Positions 47,325-58,211 of a stretch of DNA of 64,000 nt are shown one piece after another. Within the stretch, counting starts at the first letter, position 1, and each line of letters starts with the position of its first letter. Source of the stretch: Leucogyrophana mollusca (Eukaryota > Basidiomycota > Agaricomycetes > Boletales); assembly GCA_021014945.1 (NCBI GenBank), contig MU266420.1:1-64000 (forward strand), given 5' to 3'. The notes beneath the pieces are model-generated. The model was given only the letters and a program-made list of their open reading frames with translations. It did not search any database and had not been told where the DNA came from. The translations under genes were made by a program, and so were the position numbers.

Positions 47325-48633
47325 TCACGTATTGGGTGGTGGTCCCATCGGGTTCGAGTCTGCGGGGCCGGGTGGCACAGCGGCTAGGGGATGACCCTCT
47401 GCGCATGAGGACTTTGTCTTGGACTGGCTGGTCGTCGTTTCGTATTCACCGAGGTGCTCAAGATCGACGGTCGTCAAATACTGGGTCGTCATCGGATACA
47501 TGTAGTCGTCACTGTCAGAAGTGGTAGCATCCGAGTCGCCTGACGTTTCGTGCGCTCGGTTTCTTTTGTAAAAGCGGTAGAAATATGTGACGACCACCAA
47601 TAAATTGCACACGATAAGGCAGAATGCGACCTTCGGCAGTGCAAAAAAAAAAACTTTAGCTGACACCCTTGTGAAACAAATATCCAATATGTACCTCAAG
47701 CTCTGACGCGGTGAGAACCAGGCTTCCAAACTGCATAAGCCGACAGACGGCGCGGAAGAGTGACACCAGCGACACGACTATAGTGGAGGAGAATATTGAC
47801 AGTATCATCCTGCGCTGTGAATTACTAGGTAGCTTGATGTTCCACAGGATGCGAAGAGGCCATGCAACCAGTATTATGTCAGATACAACATCAGCTGTAT
47901 AGGAGTCATTAGCGAATGTTGTCACGCAGAGTAGAGCAGAACACAATCCGACCCGACTCACTCGCAAGCTCATAGATGTCCATGCTTGCCGGTAGGTTGC
48001 AGCAGGTTTGTTTACCGGAGTTATACCAGCGAAGGGAGGAACCACATATGTAGGCTCGCTCGGTAATTATGCCGCCCCATAATATTACAAACAGAGCCGC
48101 GACACTCAGCACAATACGGCGAGAGCGTTTTTCGGGATAAATCAATCGCGCAAGTGAATATAATATACTCATGCGAACCGCCCTTGGATAACAGATCAGA
48201 ATAGACATCTGCCGGCAGGAGGGGAAATGGCCGCACCATACAACGGATGCAAATGCGAAGAAGTATACCCAGCACCCAATGACAGATATATCACGCGCTG
48301 ACGATCAGTCTGCAGGGAGTCAAGATGGAGGGCTATAAGTGACATACTGCGCGCGGTGACGTGCATCCAATCTGAGACAAGGCAAATCGTGCCGCATAAT
48401 GAGGCCATTGCTGCCCATGAATCATCCCACCAAAACCTTCGGATGGAGACGCGATACCACACCCTGAACAAGGTTAAGATTATGGCGAAACACTGTAGCA
48501 CGGTGGTCAAAACTGTACGAGTGGACAAATTTCGTGAGCATGGGGGTGGCATGATACTAAGCAGGGGGAAGTACTTACTCCGAATATGTGTATATATCTG
48601 GGGCGGGGTGGATATGGTCGTTGCGGCCAGCAT
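47325..48633 (-). CDS. Multi-pass membrane protein, fungal rhodopsin/PTH11-like family
   Basis: The start MLAATTISTPPQIYTHI at 48633 continues through an intron to LTTVLQCFAIILTLFRVWYR, then RRFWWDDSWAAMASL, a motif of fungal integral membrane proteins related to PTH11. Later exons give hydrophobic segments SILYSLARLIYP, IVLSVAALFVILWGGII, ASMDIYELASES, DVVSDIILVAWPLRILW, RMILSIFSSTIVVSLVSLF and FCLIVCNLLVVVTYFYRF. About seven membrane helices result. A cytosolic Ser/Asp-rich tail (SGDSDATTSDSDDY) ends at TGA 47325-47327. The family is thought to include receptors, but the ligand is unknown. Four or five introns are present, and some joins between 47.9 and 48.4 kb are uncertain. Confidence 0.75.
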
Positions 48634-49192
48634 TGGGCTCGGGATAGTTACTGGTGCAACTTTCTCTGTGGTGGTGCAGGGAAAATGGTTGGGCTCATCC
48701 TCGTGGGGTTGAGCCTTGGCTCAAGTCAATATTCAACATCAGCGCTCAGCACCAACGTAAACCGGAGTTTATCGGGACATTAGCCTCGATAGAGTGTGGG
48801 CCATTTTGACAGTTATATTGGAGGGCACGAGTGTCTGAAGCGGCGCTCGGCTGGCCAAAAGGATTTGTTAGTGGACGTTGAGTTGTATTACCTCGGTCGT
48901 CTTCTTGCCAGATGGTATTATACTTTCCAGAATTCGAGGAGACAAGTGTAATGCATTGAAGGAAATGTATTGATCGCAGTTCGCGGTTTATAGTTAACAG
49001 CATTTCGTGGAGGAATGGATTAGTCAGCACACCCAAACTCAGCCTCTCTCTTGGGACTCACCGATCTCCATTCAGTGTTTGTCCCCAAGGAGCCTCTGGG
49101 GAGCCTTGAGACCGAGAGCATTGGCATCTCAAGCCCAATCAAAGGCTGCCTGTAGCATCTACTTACGTCCGTACTACTCAAAGATATCATCG
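48634..49192. other. Divergent intergenic region between membrane-protein and gelsolin genes
   Basis: About 0.56 kb with both promoters. No clear element identified. A plus-strand frame entering from 49007 is continuous with the gelsolin gene, so the true start of that gene could be slightly upstream. Confidence 0.4.
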
Positions 49193-52100
49193 ATGTCGAC
49201 TGCGGAAGCTCCCACCCCACGCTCGGCGCGTTTTGACCTCCCACCAGCCCCCGCATTCTCAAGCACTAGCGACTCGGGACTTGCAGAGTGGACTAGTCGT
49301 ATCAAGGCAATGCAGCGTCAGGTAGATGCAGACGAAGAGACCGAGCAGCGTCGCCTTGAAGAGGAAATTGCTCGCGCGCGATTGGCGCGGATGAGAAGGA
49401 GTAGAACAGGGCAAAGTGGTGATTTTGGGATCGGAATGCATGGCATCGATCTCGGTAGGTCGCCTGATGAACATGACAAATATTATATTCAATAGACTAA
49501 TGTCACTGCAGGGAAGCTACAGAACGAGACTTCCATCGGTGCTCGCCATGCTGACGACCACTCTCCGGCCGCAAGTGCTAACATCGAGAAGCCACTTGCA
49601 TCTGGTAGTACCTCATCATCGAAGCCATCTCCCCCAGTGGCCTCGAAGCCTGCGCCAATGTCGCTCGCAGCGTTTATGGGAGGGTCTGCCACCGGACCGC
49701 GGCTTAGGCGGCACGAGGCACAAGCAGATGCTGGGCTTGCATATGATGGTCGCACCGATCGAGGTGCTGTGCATCCAATATTCGGCCGCGGTGGCGTGGC
49801 GATGCCAGGGATGGTGGGCCGGGGAGCAGCTTCTGGTGGAAGTGCGCCTCCAGCTGCTGCAACTGGTCCGCCAACAAGTCATACCCCACAACCTTCGGAA
49901 TTTTCCGTCACGAGACAGCGAACGACCAGTACGTCATCTGTGGCACGGCGGTATGTTGAGAAGTTGGAGGAACAGAAACAGTCCCAGCCACAGAATCAGA
50001 AGCCAGTGGGCCTTGGCATCCGCGAACGACGCGTGAGCACACCCAACGGCGAACCGCCCGCAAAGGCCCATTCGCCAGCACCCTCCCGCCCTGTTTCACA
50101 GGTTCTCCCAAACGAGGGGCGATGGAAGTCCACGGTCGACCATCGTAGTAAGAGTTCCACCCCAGATCCACGACCTGAAACACCGCTCATCGTCGAGACG
50201 CGACCCAAGACTCCTGTGGGCGCAGAGATACGCCCAAAGACCCCCTTAGTGACAGAGTTTGGCTCCAAATCTCCTATAACGGAGTCCCGTCCTAAAACTC
50301 CCCTTGGGGAAACCACGCGTGCGAAGACCCCCACTCGAGCCAACTTTTCCGCTTCCCCTAGCGCTCGGCCGTGGACACCACAACAGCCCCCGTCCAGTAC
50401 ACCCTCTCCACCCGTAAAGTTGCCTGCACTCGCACCCTCACCGGCTCGCCCTACGTACTCTCCACAGCCTCAACGTGGTGCTTCACCTGCATTCCTTCGA
50501 CCACCAAGTGCTGCTAAAGGCCCAACACCGAGCATCAGCCGCCTGCAGGGCCGTGGATTCGTCCAGAGTGTCGTGCAGGCAAGTGGTCGGCGCGAAGCTG
50601 ACGCGCCAAGCGGCCAGGGGAATGTCAGAAGTGTCTTCTCATCCCCAACGCAGGGCGACGCAAAGGACAAAACTGCGAGGCGAGCATCTGTGTTAGATCG
50701 TTGGCAGCCCGGGGCTGTAAATAACGGCGCAAGCGCATCACCCCCTCCTCCATCGCCCAAGTCTTTCACCCCCAGCAGATCGCGTACAGTTGGCGCACCG
50801 CAAACGCAAGATATGCCAGTGGTCAAGTCACACGATACCGGGCGTTCCCTCAAGAGCACTGTCTCCATGCCCTCGTTGGCAAAGACACCGCTAAAGAAGC
50901 CCGAAGCCCTTCCCGCCGTCGCCAACTCCACGGACGCCAGCCTTGGCTCGTCGTCAACAATGATTTCGTACATCAAACCCACCAAAACGGGGGATGATCC
51001 GGTGGTACCCGACGTTGAGGAACAAGGAAACCGCGTCGACGCTATTGCAGCGAATTTTGAAGGACGAAGTGGGAGATCAGGCAAGGAGGGGGGAAGTGTG
51101 TCTTCGATGCCGTCCCCTGGAAAGCCGTTGAGTCATGTGCGTCCTCTCTGGTAACACTTGCACAGCGGAATGATGGTTAATGGATACCTCTCTTCATGCT
51201 CTACGCTGTAATTTCTGGACTGCTACTCTAATCTTACTGCCGTAATTCCTTTATCATCGTCCCGCTGTTGTGGGGCATTTCACTTCATGCCCGATGTATG
51301 GTCTTTCGTGGAGACAGCCCACAAAGGACAGAGCGAGAAAACCTCGCAAGGGCAAATCCAGTGGGGCAGAAGAACATACATCTGACGAACTTCGCAGCCC
51401 TCAAGTCAGCTTACCATCCCCCGAGCCGGCGCAACCATCAGCGCTGCCGGAACGGGTGCAAGTACCGGCACCGAATATAACTGAGCCACCTCGTGTATCC
51501 CTACTTGGGGAAACATTTCCCTCCTCGCTTGCCTCAAAGAGCACCGGAGAACAGCCCTCACTAGATACCTCGTCATCCTCTGAACAACTTAAGGTAACTG
51601 TCACCCCACCGGGCAGCACGGGTCGTATTACAGATCGCTGGACGGAGCCCACAATCATCGGCGTGAAGGCCATCTCCTCGTCGTCTTCTACAGTCGGAAA
51701 ACCACTCCCCTCGAAATCCCAAGGTATAGGTGGGATGGTTGGTCGTCGCGCACTCCCAGGCCTCGCAGGTCCCATTCCACAGGTTATGTCTGTTGAAAAG
51801 GAGGAGAAGCCCACACCAAAGGAAGAGCGAGTAGTCCCTCCGTCCCCTACGCGACATGGTAGGATCCCGAGCACGGGAAATAGGGCCCTGGTGATGGACG
51901 TTGCGCAAGCCCTCAGCCAGCATCAAGCGACAGAGGATACCTCGCCTTCCCCTTCACCACCATCTCCTGTTGTCCCTCAGCCTGATACAGTAACGCCACG
52001 CCCTAGAAATGTTTCTCCGGGGAACGTACAGTCAGACAAGCGGAAATCGAGCTATGAGAGGTATTCTTCAATCATGATGCCGCCTTTGAAAGAGGAGCGG

Positions 52101-53912
52101 ACTCCTGTACCATCCCCCGCTGGAACATTGTCCAGAAATATCGCTCCTGTCGCGATCCAGACCCTCCTTGGCTCTGGGGAGGTTAACGAGAGCCCGTTTG
52201 GCAGCATGCGCGCCGAATTGGCCCCAATACCCGATGTCGTTACTCAGACGCATTCAGAGACTGATTTGGTGCATATCGGTAAGCGTTGGCCTGATAAATA
52301 TAGGCCTCTGGAGTATCTCATGTTCGTTCACAGACCACGCCGACGAGCCCTTGCCTTCTATCGATATCGACAGTCTCTTGCAGGGCCCCTCCCAAACATT
52401 CATCCCTAGCGCTGACTTGCGCACCGTTTCTGTGGAAGTGCTGACAATCACGGCTACCACCGCTTCACCTGTGCAGCGCGACTCTAATGTGTTCTACGAC
52501 TCAGAAGTTTTGGCTATTGTTCACCGCTCCAAGTCTCGCGAGAGTGGGCTGGTCGTGACCAAAGTGTGGTGCTGGCGTGGGAACCAATGTAATTTCGGCG
52601 AGCGGGAAGACAGGAAGGTGAACGACCTGGCCAAGAGATATGGGACGGCATTAGTGAGTTCTGTTTTGAGTTTCCGTCAGCTTCTGATAGACAATTTGAT
52701 GCGTGGTTTCCACAGGTTATGGTCAACCAACACTGCGAGCCCGCTGAGCTCGTGCATGTCCTCGGGGGACAGCTTGCTATACGACAGGTAACTTAGTCCA
52801 TTTCACAGCAACATCCTTTGACATCGGGGACGTAGGGAAGCAGAGTACACTGGTCCTCTGAGAACACTGCTATGCACGTTGTCCGCTTGAACTGCGGACT
52901 TGTCATTGTCGACGAGATCGAATTGGTAAGGATCTTCTCGGACCTTGTTATCGTTTCTCATTTAGCTCTATATATCACACACAGAACGTGAAGAACCTTT
53001 GTTCTGGGTTCAGCTACTGCCTCTCTATCCTCAATAACATCTACGTTTGGCAAGGTTGTGGATCACCACCAAAAGAACGTCAAGCAGCGCTCGAATATGC
53101 CCGAGGGTTTTCGGCGAAAGGCACGACGGTGATTGAGCTCGTCGAAGGTGAAAATGACACGGATGATGGGATGTTTTGGATGATACTGGGTGATGGTGAT
53201 TATGCCAAAGCTGATTATTGGAAGTGGAGAAGCAGCTCGCCATCCGCAGATCCGCGCTGCTGGGTGGTAGACGTCGTGCAGGTGGACGAGCCGGTTAGTG
53301 ATGATCTCATACTGTTCACAAGCGTAATATTGACGAGTAAACCCCGTCCCACCAAGATTCGCTCTGTTTCCCCGTTGTCGAGCGGGACATTGCTCCAGGG
53401 ATCTGTCTACATTGTCGACTGTGTATGGGAGTTCTTTGTGCTCGTCGGCAAAGAGGCTCGTGCACAGCGTCAAAACATCAAGCTTGCTGTCCAGACTGTC
53501 ATGGTAATCACAACTGCCCCTGTTTCGTCATGCGCCGTTCCGCTGAATCGCGTCTCCAAAGGAAATGTCGAAGCGAGTCGCTATGTCGAAACCCTTCACC
53601 CCGACAGTGCACGTCTTGGTTTTCCCAACGCAGCTCCCTTTAGACCTTCGACTCGCTTTCCGGGACTTTGACGAAGCCAAAATAGTGAGATTTGCCTTTT
53701 GTATACTGCGACCCACGTTCACGGCCTTCGTACAGAATGGCAGTGAGGTTCCGGACCACATGAACATCCTCTCGACAACTGAGGCTCTTGACCACGTTGG
53801 TATCGTTGATCAGGTTGTTTTGACGTCGAAAGCTAACTTTATCCCAGCTTCGGACCTCGTCATGGGACAAATCCGCGTTGAAGGACCATACCATGCTTCC
53901 CCTTGGTCTTGA
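49193..53912 (+). CDS. Gelsolin-repeat protein with long disordered N-terminus (DUF4045-like architecture)
   Basis: Predicted actin-binding protein. The start MSTAEAPTPRSARFDLPPAP is followed by a short coiled coil (KAMQRQVDADEETEQRRLEE). About 850 residues of Ser/Pro-rich disordered sequence come next, with a repeated RPKTP motif (50.2-50.33 kb) and LSxSP-like stretches. The C-terminal ~450 residues carry gelsolin-like repeats: VFYDSEVLAIVHRSKSRESG, KVWCWRGNQCNFGEREDRK, ELVHVLGGQLAIRQGSR, LNNIYVWQGCGSPPKERQA, GMFWMILGDGDYAKADYW, VYIVDCVWEFFVLVGKEA and RLAFRDFDEAKI. A larger intron (about 51137-51309) separates the disordered halves. The last exon ends YHASPWS at 53912. Fungal proteins pairing a DUF4045-type N-terminus with gelsolin repeats are known. 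Roughly ten introns; the joins after 53.3 kb are the least certain. Confidence 0.85.
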
Positions 53913-54764
53913 TTCATCCCATATCCCGCTGTGATCTACGACTTGAGTATTTAAGCACATGTACATTCTGTTTTGTAGCCATAGTCTATAAAGCTTAAAG
54001 AGGGATGTTGTGTTGTTTTCGGAGCCGAGTCGCGAAGGGAAACAATTATGATGGTGATCCGAACAGGAATCGCTTAGTCATCGCTGTAAGTGATCACTCA
54101 ACTGAGCGGGTTCAATATTAATTTCTTCTGCCACTGCAGCGTGGTGCAGCACTGGCCCCACTGCGGCCAACAGTACGCTTCTTGACTTCCGTGGATATTC
54201 TACGAGGCACTCAGTCATTGTGGCTAGGTCCGCGGTGCAGTGTCGCCGTTATCGGTGACCCCCTTGGATCTGAATCTCGATTTTCGACACTTGTCTAATG
54301 AAGTCTAAGCTGCTGTCAAGCTGCCGGTACCTTTTCGACCTGGAAACTCCGGTCAGCATCCTTCAACATCACGATGGAAAAGGTACACAAAAATGGAATT
54401 TCGTGGAAGCCGAATAGAATGGATTGGGGACCTCGAGTGACCCTCCCCAATCCTGGCCGAGAGTTGCAGATTTGTTGAAGGGTACCCGTCAAAAGTGAGC
54501 TCCGCATCGATAGTGCAATGGTTTCAGATAACGCGAAACTGTGGATTGGCGGGACGCACTGAAACGGGCAGTCCAAACCGCAATGCGATTGTGTGGTTGA
54601 ACTACTGCCGAACAACAAAGGCATATTGATGTCTTTGTGTGGAGCGTCCCTATAAAGCCGCGGATTTTTTTTCATGGTTTCAAACCATCAACCTGTCCTC
54701 TCCCCGTCAAATACGATACCTCTCCGTCCTACTCCCTCCCTTCCTTTAATCTCGCTCTTTCACA
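53913..54764. other. Intergenic region with promoter of the GH17-like gene
   Basis: No gene supported. The last 60 bp before the next ATG are a C/T-rich leader. A TATAAA element is listed separately. Confidence 0.5.
54651..54656 (+). promoter_or_regulatory. TATA box of the GH17-like gene
   Basis: TATAAA lies 109 bp upstream of the ATG at 54765, with a long pyrimidine-rich leader between. This is the same arrangement as at the GPI-protein gene. Confidence 0.6.
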
Positions 54765-56181
54765 ATGACACGTTCTCTATTCGGCGCACTTGGTTTTTTG
54801 CTCCTCTTCTCTCTTGAATTCGCTTCTGCCCGCCGCCACTTTCCTCGCAGTTGCCGGGCCAAAGGCTCTGTGTCCAGCAGCAGTTCAAGTGCACAGGCTG
54901 CCCCAACTGGTGTCGCTATCAGCACCAGCTCCAATCCCCCCAATAACACTGGCTCGAGCTCTGATTCCTCGTCCGGATGTTTCCCTTCATTGGGCTTCAA
55001 GATGCCTTCCAGTCCTCCTGGCTCTCTTGACAACTGGTGGTGCAGCGCGGACACGGAGTATGCCTTCCTTGGCTTCAGCTACGAAGTTACTGCCTGTACG
55101 TGCTCGTTTTATGCCACCAGGAATTCAATTTGAGCGTTAGTTGCTAGGCCAAAGTGCCAGCCAGCTGCAGAAAGAGTTTGCTGACATCAGAAATCGCTTC
55201 AACTCACGATACGTCCGCCTGTATGGTGCCTGCGACAAGCAAGGTTTCTAGTGCGTTGGCATTGCGCTATTTCAACGTGTTTGTTTTGTAATGGTATATT
55301 TGATTCAGCGACGACGTCGTTAACGCGGCCTGGGATAATGGCCTCGGTGTACACGCTTTGATCTGGGTAAGCTTCTGATATTGGCACAAGATAATAAACT
55401 CACTCTCCCTATTACTCAGTTCGGCTTTGACGGTGGTAACCAGTGGGAGACCCGTCGGGATTCTCTCATCAGCTCGCTCCACTCCAACCCCAAAGCCAAA
55501 TTTGTCACCCGAGTAGTTCAGTTCGGCTCCGAGCCTCTCTTCGATGATGTTCTACCGCACTCCCAGCTAGCCTCGCAAGTTACATCTGCCAAGCAGAAGC
55601 TGGCAGATGTTGGTGTCCCTGTCACCGTGAGCGAACTTGCTTACGGCTACCAGGAGAGAGGCGGCGCTCAGGATGTCCTCAACGCCATTGACTCCATCAA
55701 CATCCACATGTTGCCATTCTTCTCGTCTCAGGCTACCACTGGCAGTGCTGCTTGGCCTCTCGTCGAAACCGACATGAACTGGTTCATCGCTCATGGTAAT
55801 GGCAAGAAGATGTACTTCGACGAGGTTGGTCCCCTTTATAGATCCCCCGTGTCAAAGTCATAATAATCTTCTCAGAACGGCTGGCCTTCGGTCACGTCGT
55901 CGGGTGTAGAGCCTAACAGCGCACACGCTGACGCGAGTGTCAACAACGAACAAGTAAGCTTCTGTTTTTTCTGTACTGCAGACCTGCTTCTTATAACGTC
56001 TGTACTCTGCCAGGGTTACTTCACCCTCCTTGACAGCCACTGCGAAGACCTGAAGAAGGCCCCCGGCGGTGGTATCGGATGGTTTGCTCACATCTACTCT
56101 GACGATCAAGAGCCGGGTTACGGCATCTACAACGATAACGGCCAAACGAAATTCACTTTCGCCCCCCGCACCCATTGCTAG
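54765..56181 (+). CDS. Secreted GH17-like cell-wall beta-1,3-glucanase
   Basis: Signal peptide MTRSLFGALGFLLLFSLEFA, then a Ser-rich low-complexity linker (VSSSSSSAQ, NTGSSSDSSSG) and a TIM-barrel catalytic domain. Joined exons give LGFSYEVTACQSASQLQKEF, YVRLYGACDKQGFYDDVV, DNGLGVHALIWFGFDGGN, KFVTRVVQFGSEPLFDDVLP, VPVTVSELAYGYQERGG and NIHMLPFFSS. They then give KKMYFDENGWPSVTSSG, whose E-x-GWPS is the GH17 nucleophile signature, and HIYSDDQEPGYGIYNDNG. The candidate acid/base Glu is in QFGSEPL or VSELAY. The stop is at 56179-56181. The enzyme probably remodels wall glucan. Five introns; the one at DE|NGWPS splits the active-site motif. Fungal Scw/Bgl2-type proteins are the nearest remembered relatives. 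Confidence 0.8.
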
Positions 56182-56648
56182 ACAATGGAGTTGCTTTCAA
56201 TTCTTCTCCTGCTTTTCTGGGTTTGCGAGTGACGATCCCTTCAAGGCGTGTGGACTCACGCCCTGAGATGAGGATAGAGCGCTTGCGCTTGCTGGTTTCT
56301 TCGCTTGTTATACTGCATACACGAATGTCGTTTAGTTGTACACGTACTTGTTGACCAGGTATAAATCAAATTGTTGTATCCGTACCCTATGCGTTCATGA
56401 GGGGTGTTGTTTGGGCTTCATGTTGATGCTCCGCGCTTGTGAGTACGCGACGCGACACCACGCTGTATGGAATAAGTTACGCCAAGTGAGCCGAAGGTGC
56501 AGGGCTCTGTTTTGCGTTACTGTTACAATTATCGAGAGGCGGGCGGAAGATCCATCTTCCAGCTGGCCCAAGAGATTTGAATGTGAATGAGTTATCCGTA
56601 AAGATGCAGTAGTGTACTCCAGGGATCCTCCAATCGCCAAAACGACAA

Positions 56649-57973
56649 CTACCCGTACCATTTATCACCGGGCTTCGGTTTGGCAGGTGGTCGTTGAGGG
56701 ATCATCGATTCTCTTATATCAAAGACTTCGATGGCGCGCTAGACCAGTGGTAACGATCCCCTAGTGAGCTGAAGAGCGTCTTCTGATAGTGTCAGGACGT
56801 ACCCTCCATGTCGCCATATCGAATTCGATCATCATTTGCTGCTTTTGTAGTCCCGCAGAGTAGTCCTCAAGATTTGGCGCCTCACATGCCCCTAACCCCA
56901 GGGTGAGCGGTCGTACTAGAGTTGACGGCAATAGGCAAAGACTTACACACAACAGGTTCACCGTCCTGGATCTCAAAAGAACAGTGGCCGTCGCGAATGA
57001 GGAAAGAAAGATGGAAGATATTTTCGACAGACTGTGCGAAGTCATTTGGGTTGACGACCAAACGGAATAAATTCACTGGTTCTCCCCCCAAGTCGCCAAT
57101 TATTCTCTCGATCTGGTCAAAGGACAGGTATAGTCAGCTACTGGCACTGTCACTCATAACTGGGTTTGCTTGCCTTTTTCACGTTTGCTGTGGTTTCGTT
57201 CTCAGACCGCTGGATGTCTTCCTCTCTGATTTCCTGCGGCTTTCGTTCGTCGTCTTTGCTCTTTTCCATCTTGGCGCGTTTAGACATGTTCCGTTTCTTC
57301 TGTTCTATCGATAGTGGTCCAAGCCTATATTCAAGGCAAGTAAGCAGCACGTTCATTTCACCACCAGAACATCCCACATGAAGCCCATGACAGGGACCCT
57401 ACGACTCTTAGCCATCGCTTTGCGGCCAACTCTATCCCAATCCAGCGGCGCGTCTGCCATGTCGTCTTCCATTTCGGAGACGCCATCAGACTGATCCTCC
57501 AGTAACTGCCGGCCACCCATAAATGTGATTAGTTTCGAGACGAAGTCATCCATATCGAAAGCACTGGATCCTAGCCGCATTGCACGCGCTTTCTGCGCGC
57601 CAATGGTGGAGACATTACGGAGGACGGAAGAATCAAGTGTTGCTTCAGTCGGGTTCTTGACTAGCATTATTGTGATGAGCTTATGGTGGCACTTCGACGC
57701 GCGGTAGACATACCTTTCGCGAATAAGGAATCGGCTAGTGTCACCTGGTTGACGAGGTCTTCAGTCCTGTATTCTTGTGCCCGAGTATGCTGCTCTGATT
57801 AAAGCAGAATGAGTTTTGACTGTCGGGGAGAATCTCGCACACATACCTCCTGTTGACTTCTCTAATTCACGGTATTTCTTCCGAATATCGCGTTTTTCCG
57901 CGGCATCCTGCTCGGGATCATAGGGCAAGCTCTCTGGGCTTCCCATGCGGATGTTTGGATCAAACTGTACCAT
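56649..57973 (-). CDS. NSE4: SMC5-SMC6 complex subunit Nse4
   Basis: Nse4 is the kleisin subunit of the SMC5/6 complex, linking the SMC heads for DNA repair and chromosome segregation. The frame reads MVQFDPNIRMGSPESLPYDP from 57973, then EKRDIRKKYRELEKSTGEYR and EDLVNQVTLADSLFAKVKNP (N-terminal kleisin helices). VSTIGAQKARAMRLGSSAFD, DDFVSKLITFMGG and WDRVGRKAMAKSRRVPVMGF follow. The conserved C-terminal winged helix carries LGPLSIEQKKRN, DDERKPQEIREEDIQRSENE, IERIIGDLGGEPVNLFRLV, NPNDFAQSVENIFHLSFLI and QQMMIEFDMATWRRAIEVFD. A GT-AG intron near 56704-56767 leads to the final IRESMIPQRPPAKPKPGD, ending at TAG 56649-56651. The frame is also open upstream of the chosen ATG, so a few more residues are possible. 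Confidence 0.9.
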
Positions 57974-58211
57974 ATTTCTGGCCAATAAATGTAGATCCCT
58001 GATAACCTGGGGTGAGGATGCTCGTGCCAGGCCGTCACGGTGGCGGAGAGCAAAAGCGCGTGTATTACTAATCAGAAAGGAGCGCGACGCGACGAGGCCG
58101 AATTTATTTACATAAATAGCCTTCTCCCGACCTACAGAAAACGGGAAGAACAGGCAACCATCAGGTTGTAGAACAGCTTACACGTTCATTTCTCTCGAAT
58201 ATTTCTGCTAG

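Noticed and set aside
47341..47380. GGGTTCGAGTC resembling a tRNA B-box
   Set aside because: It lies within the 3' end of the membrane-protein frame and has no A-box or cloverleaf.
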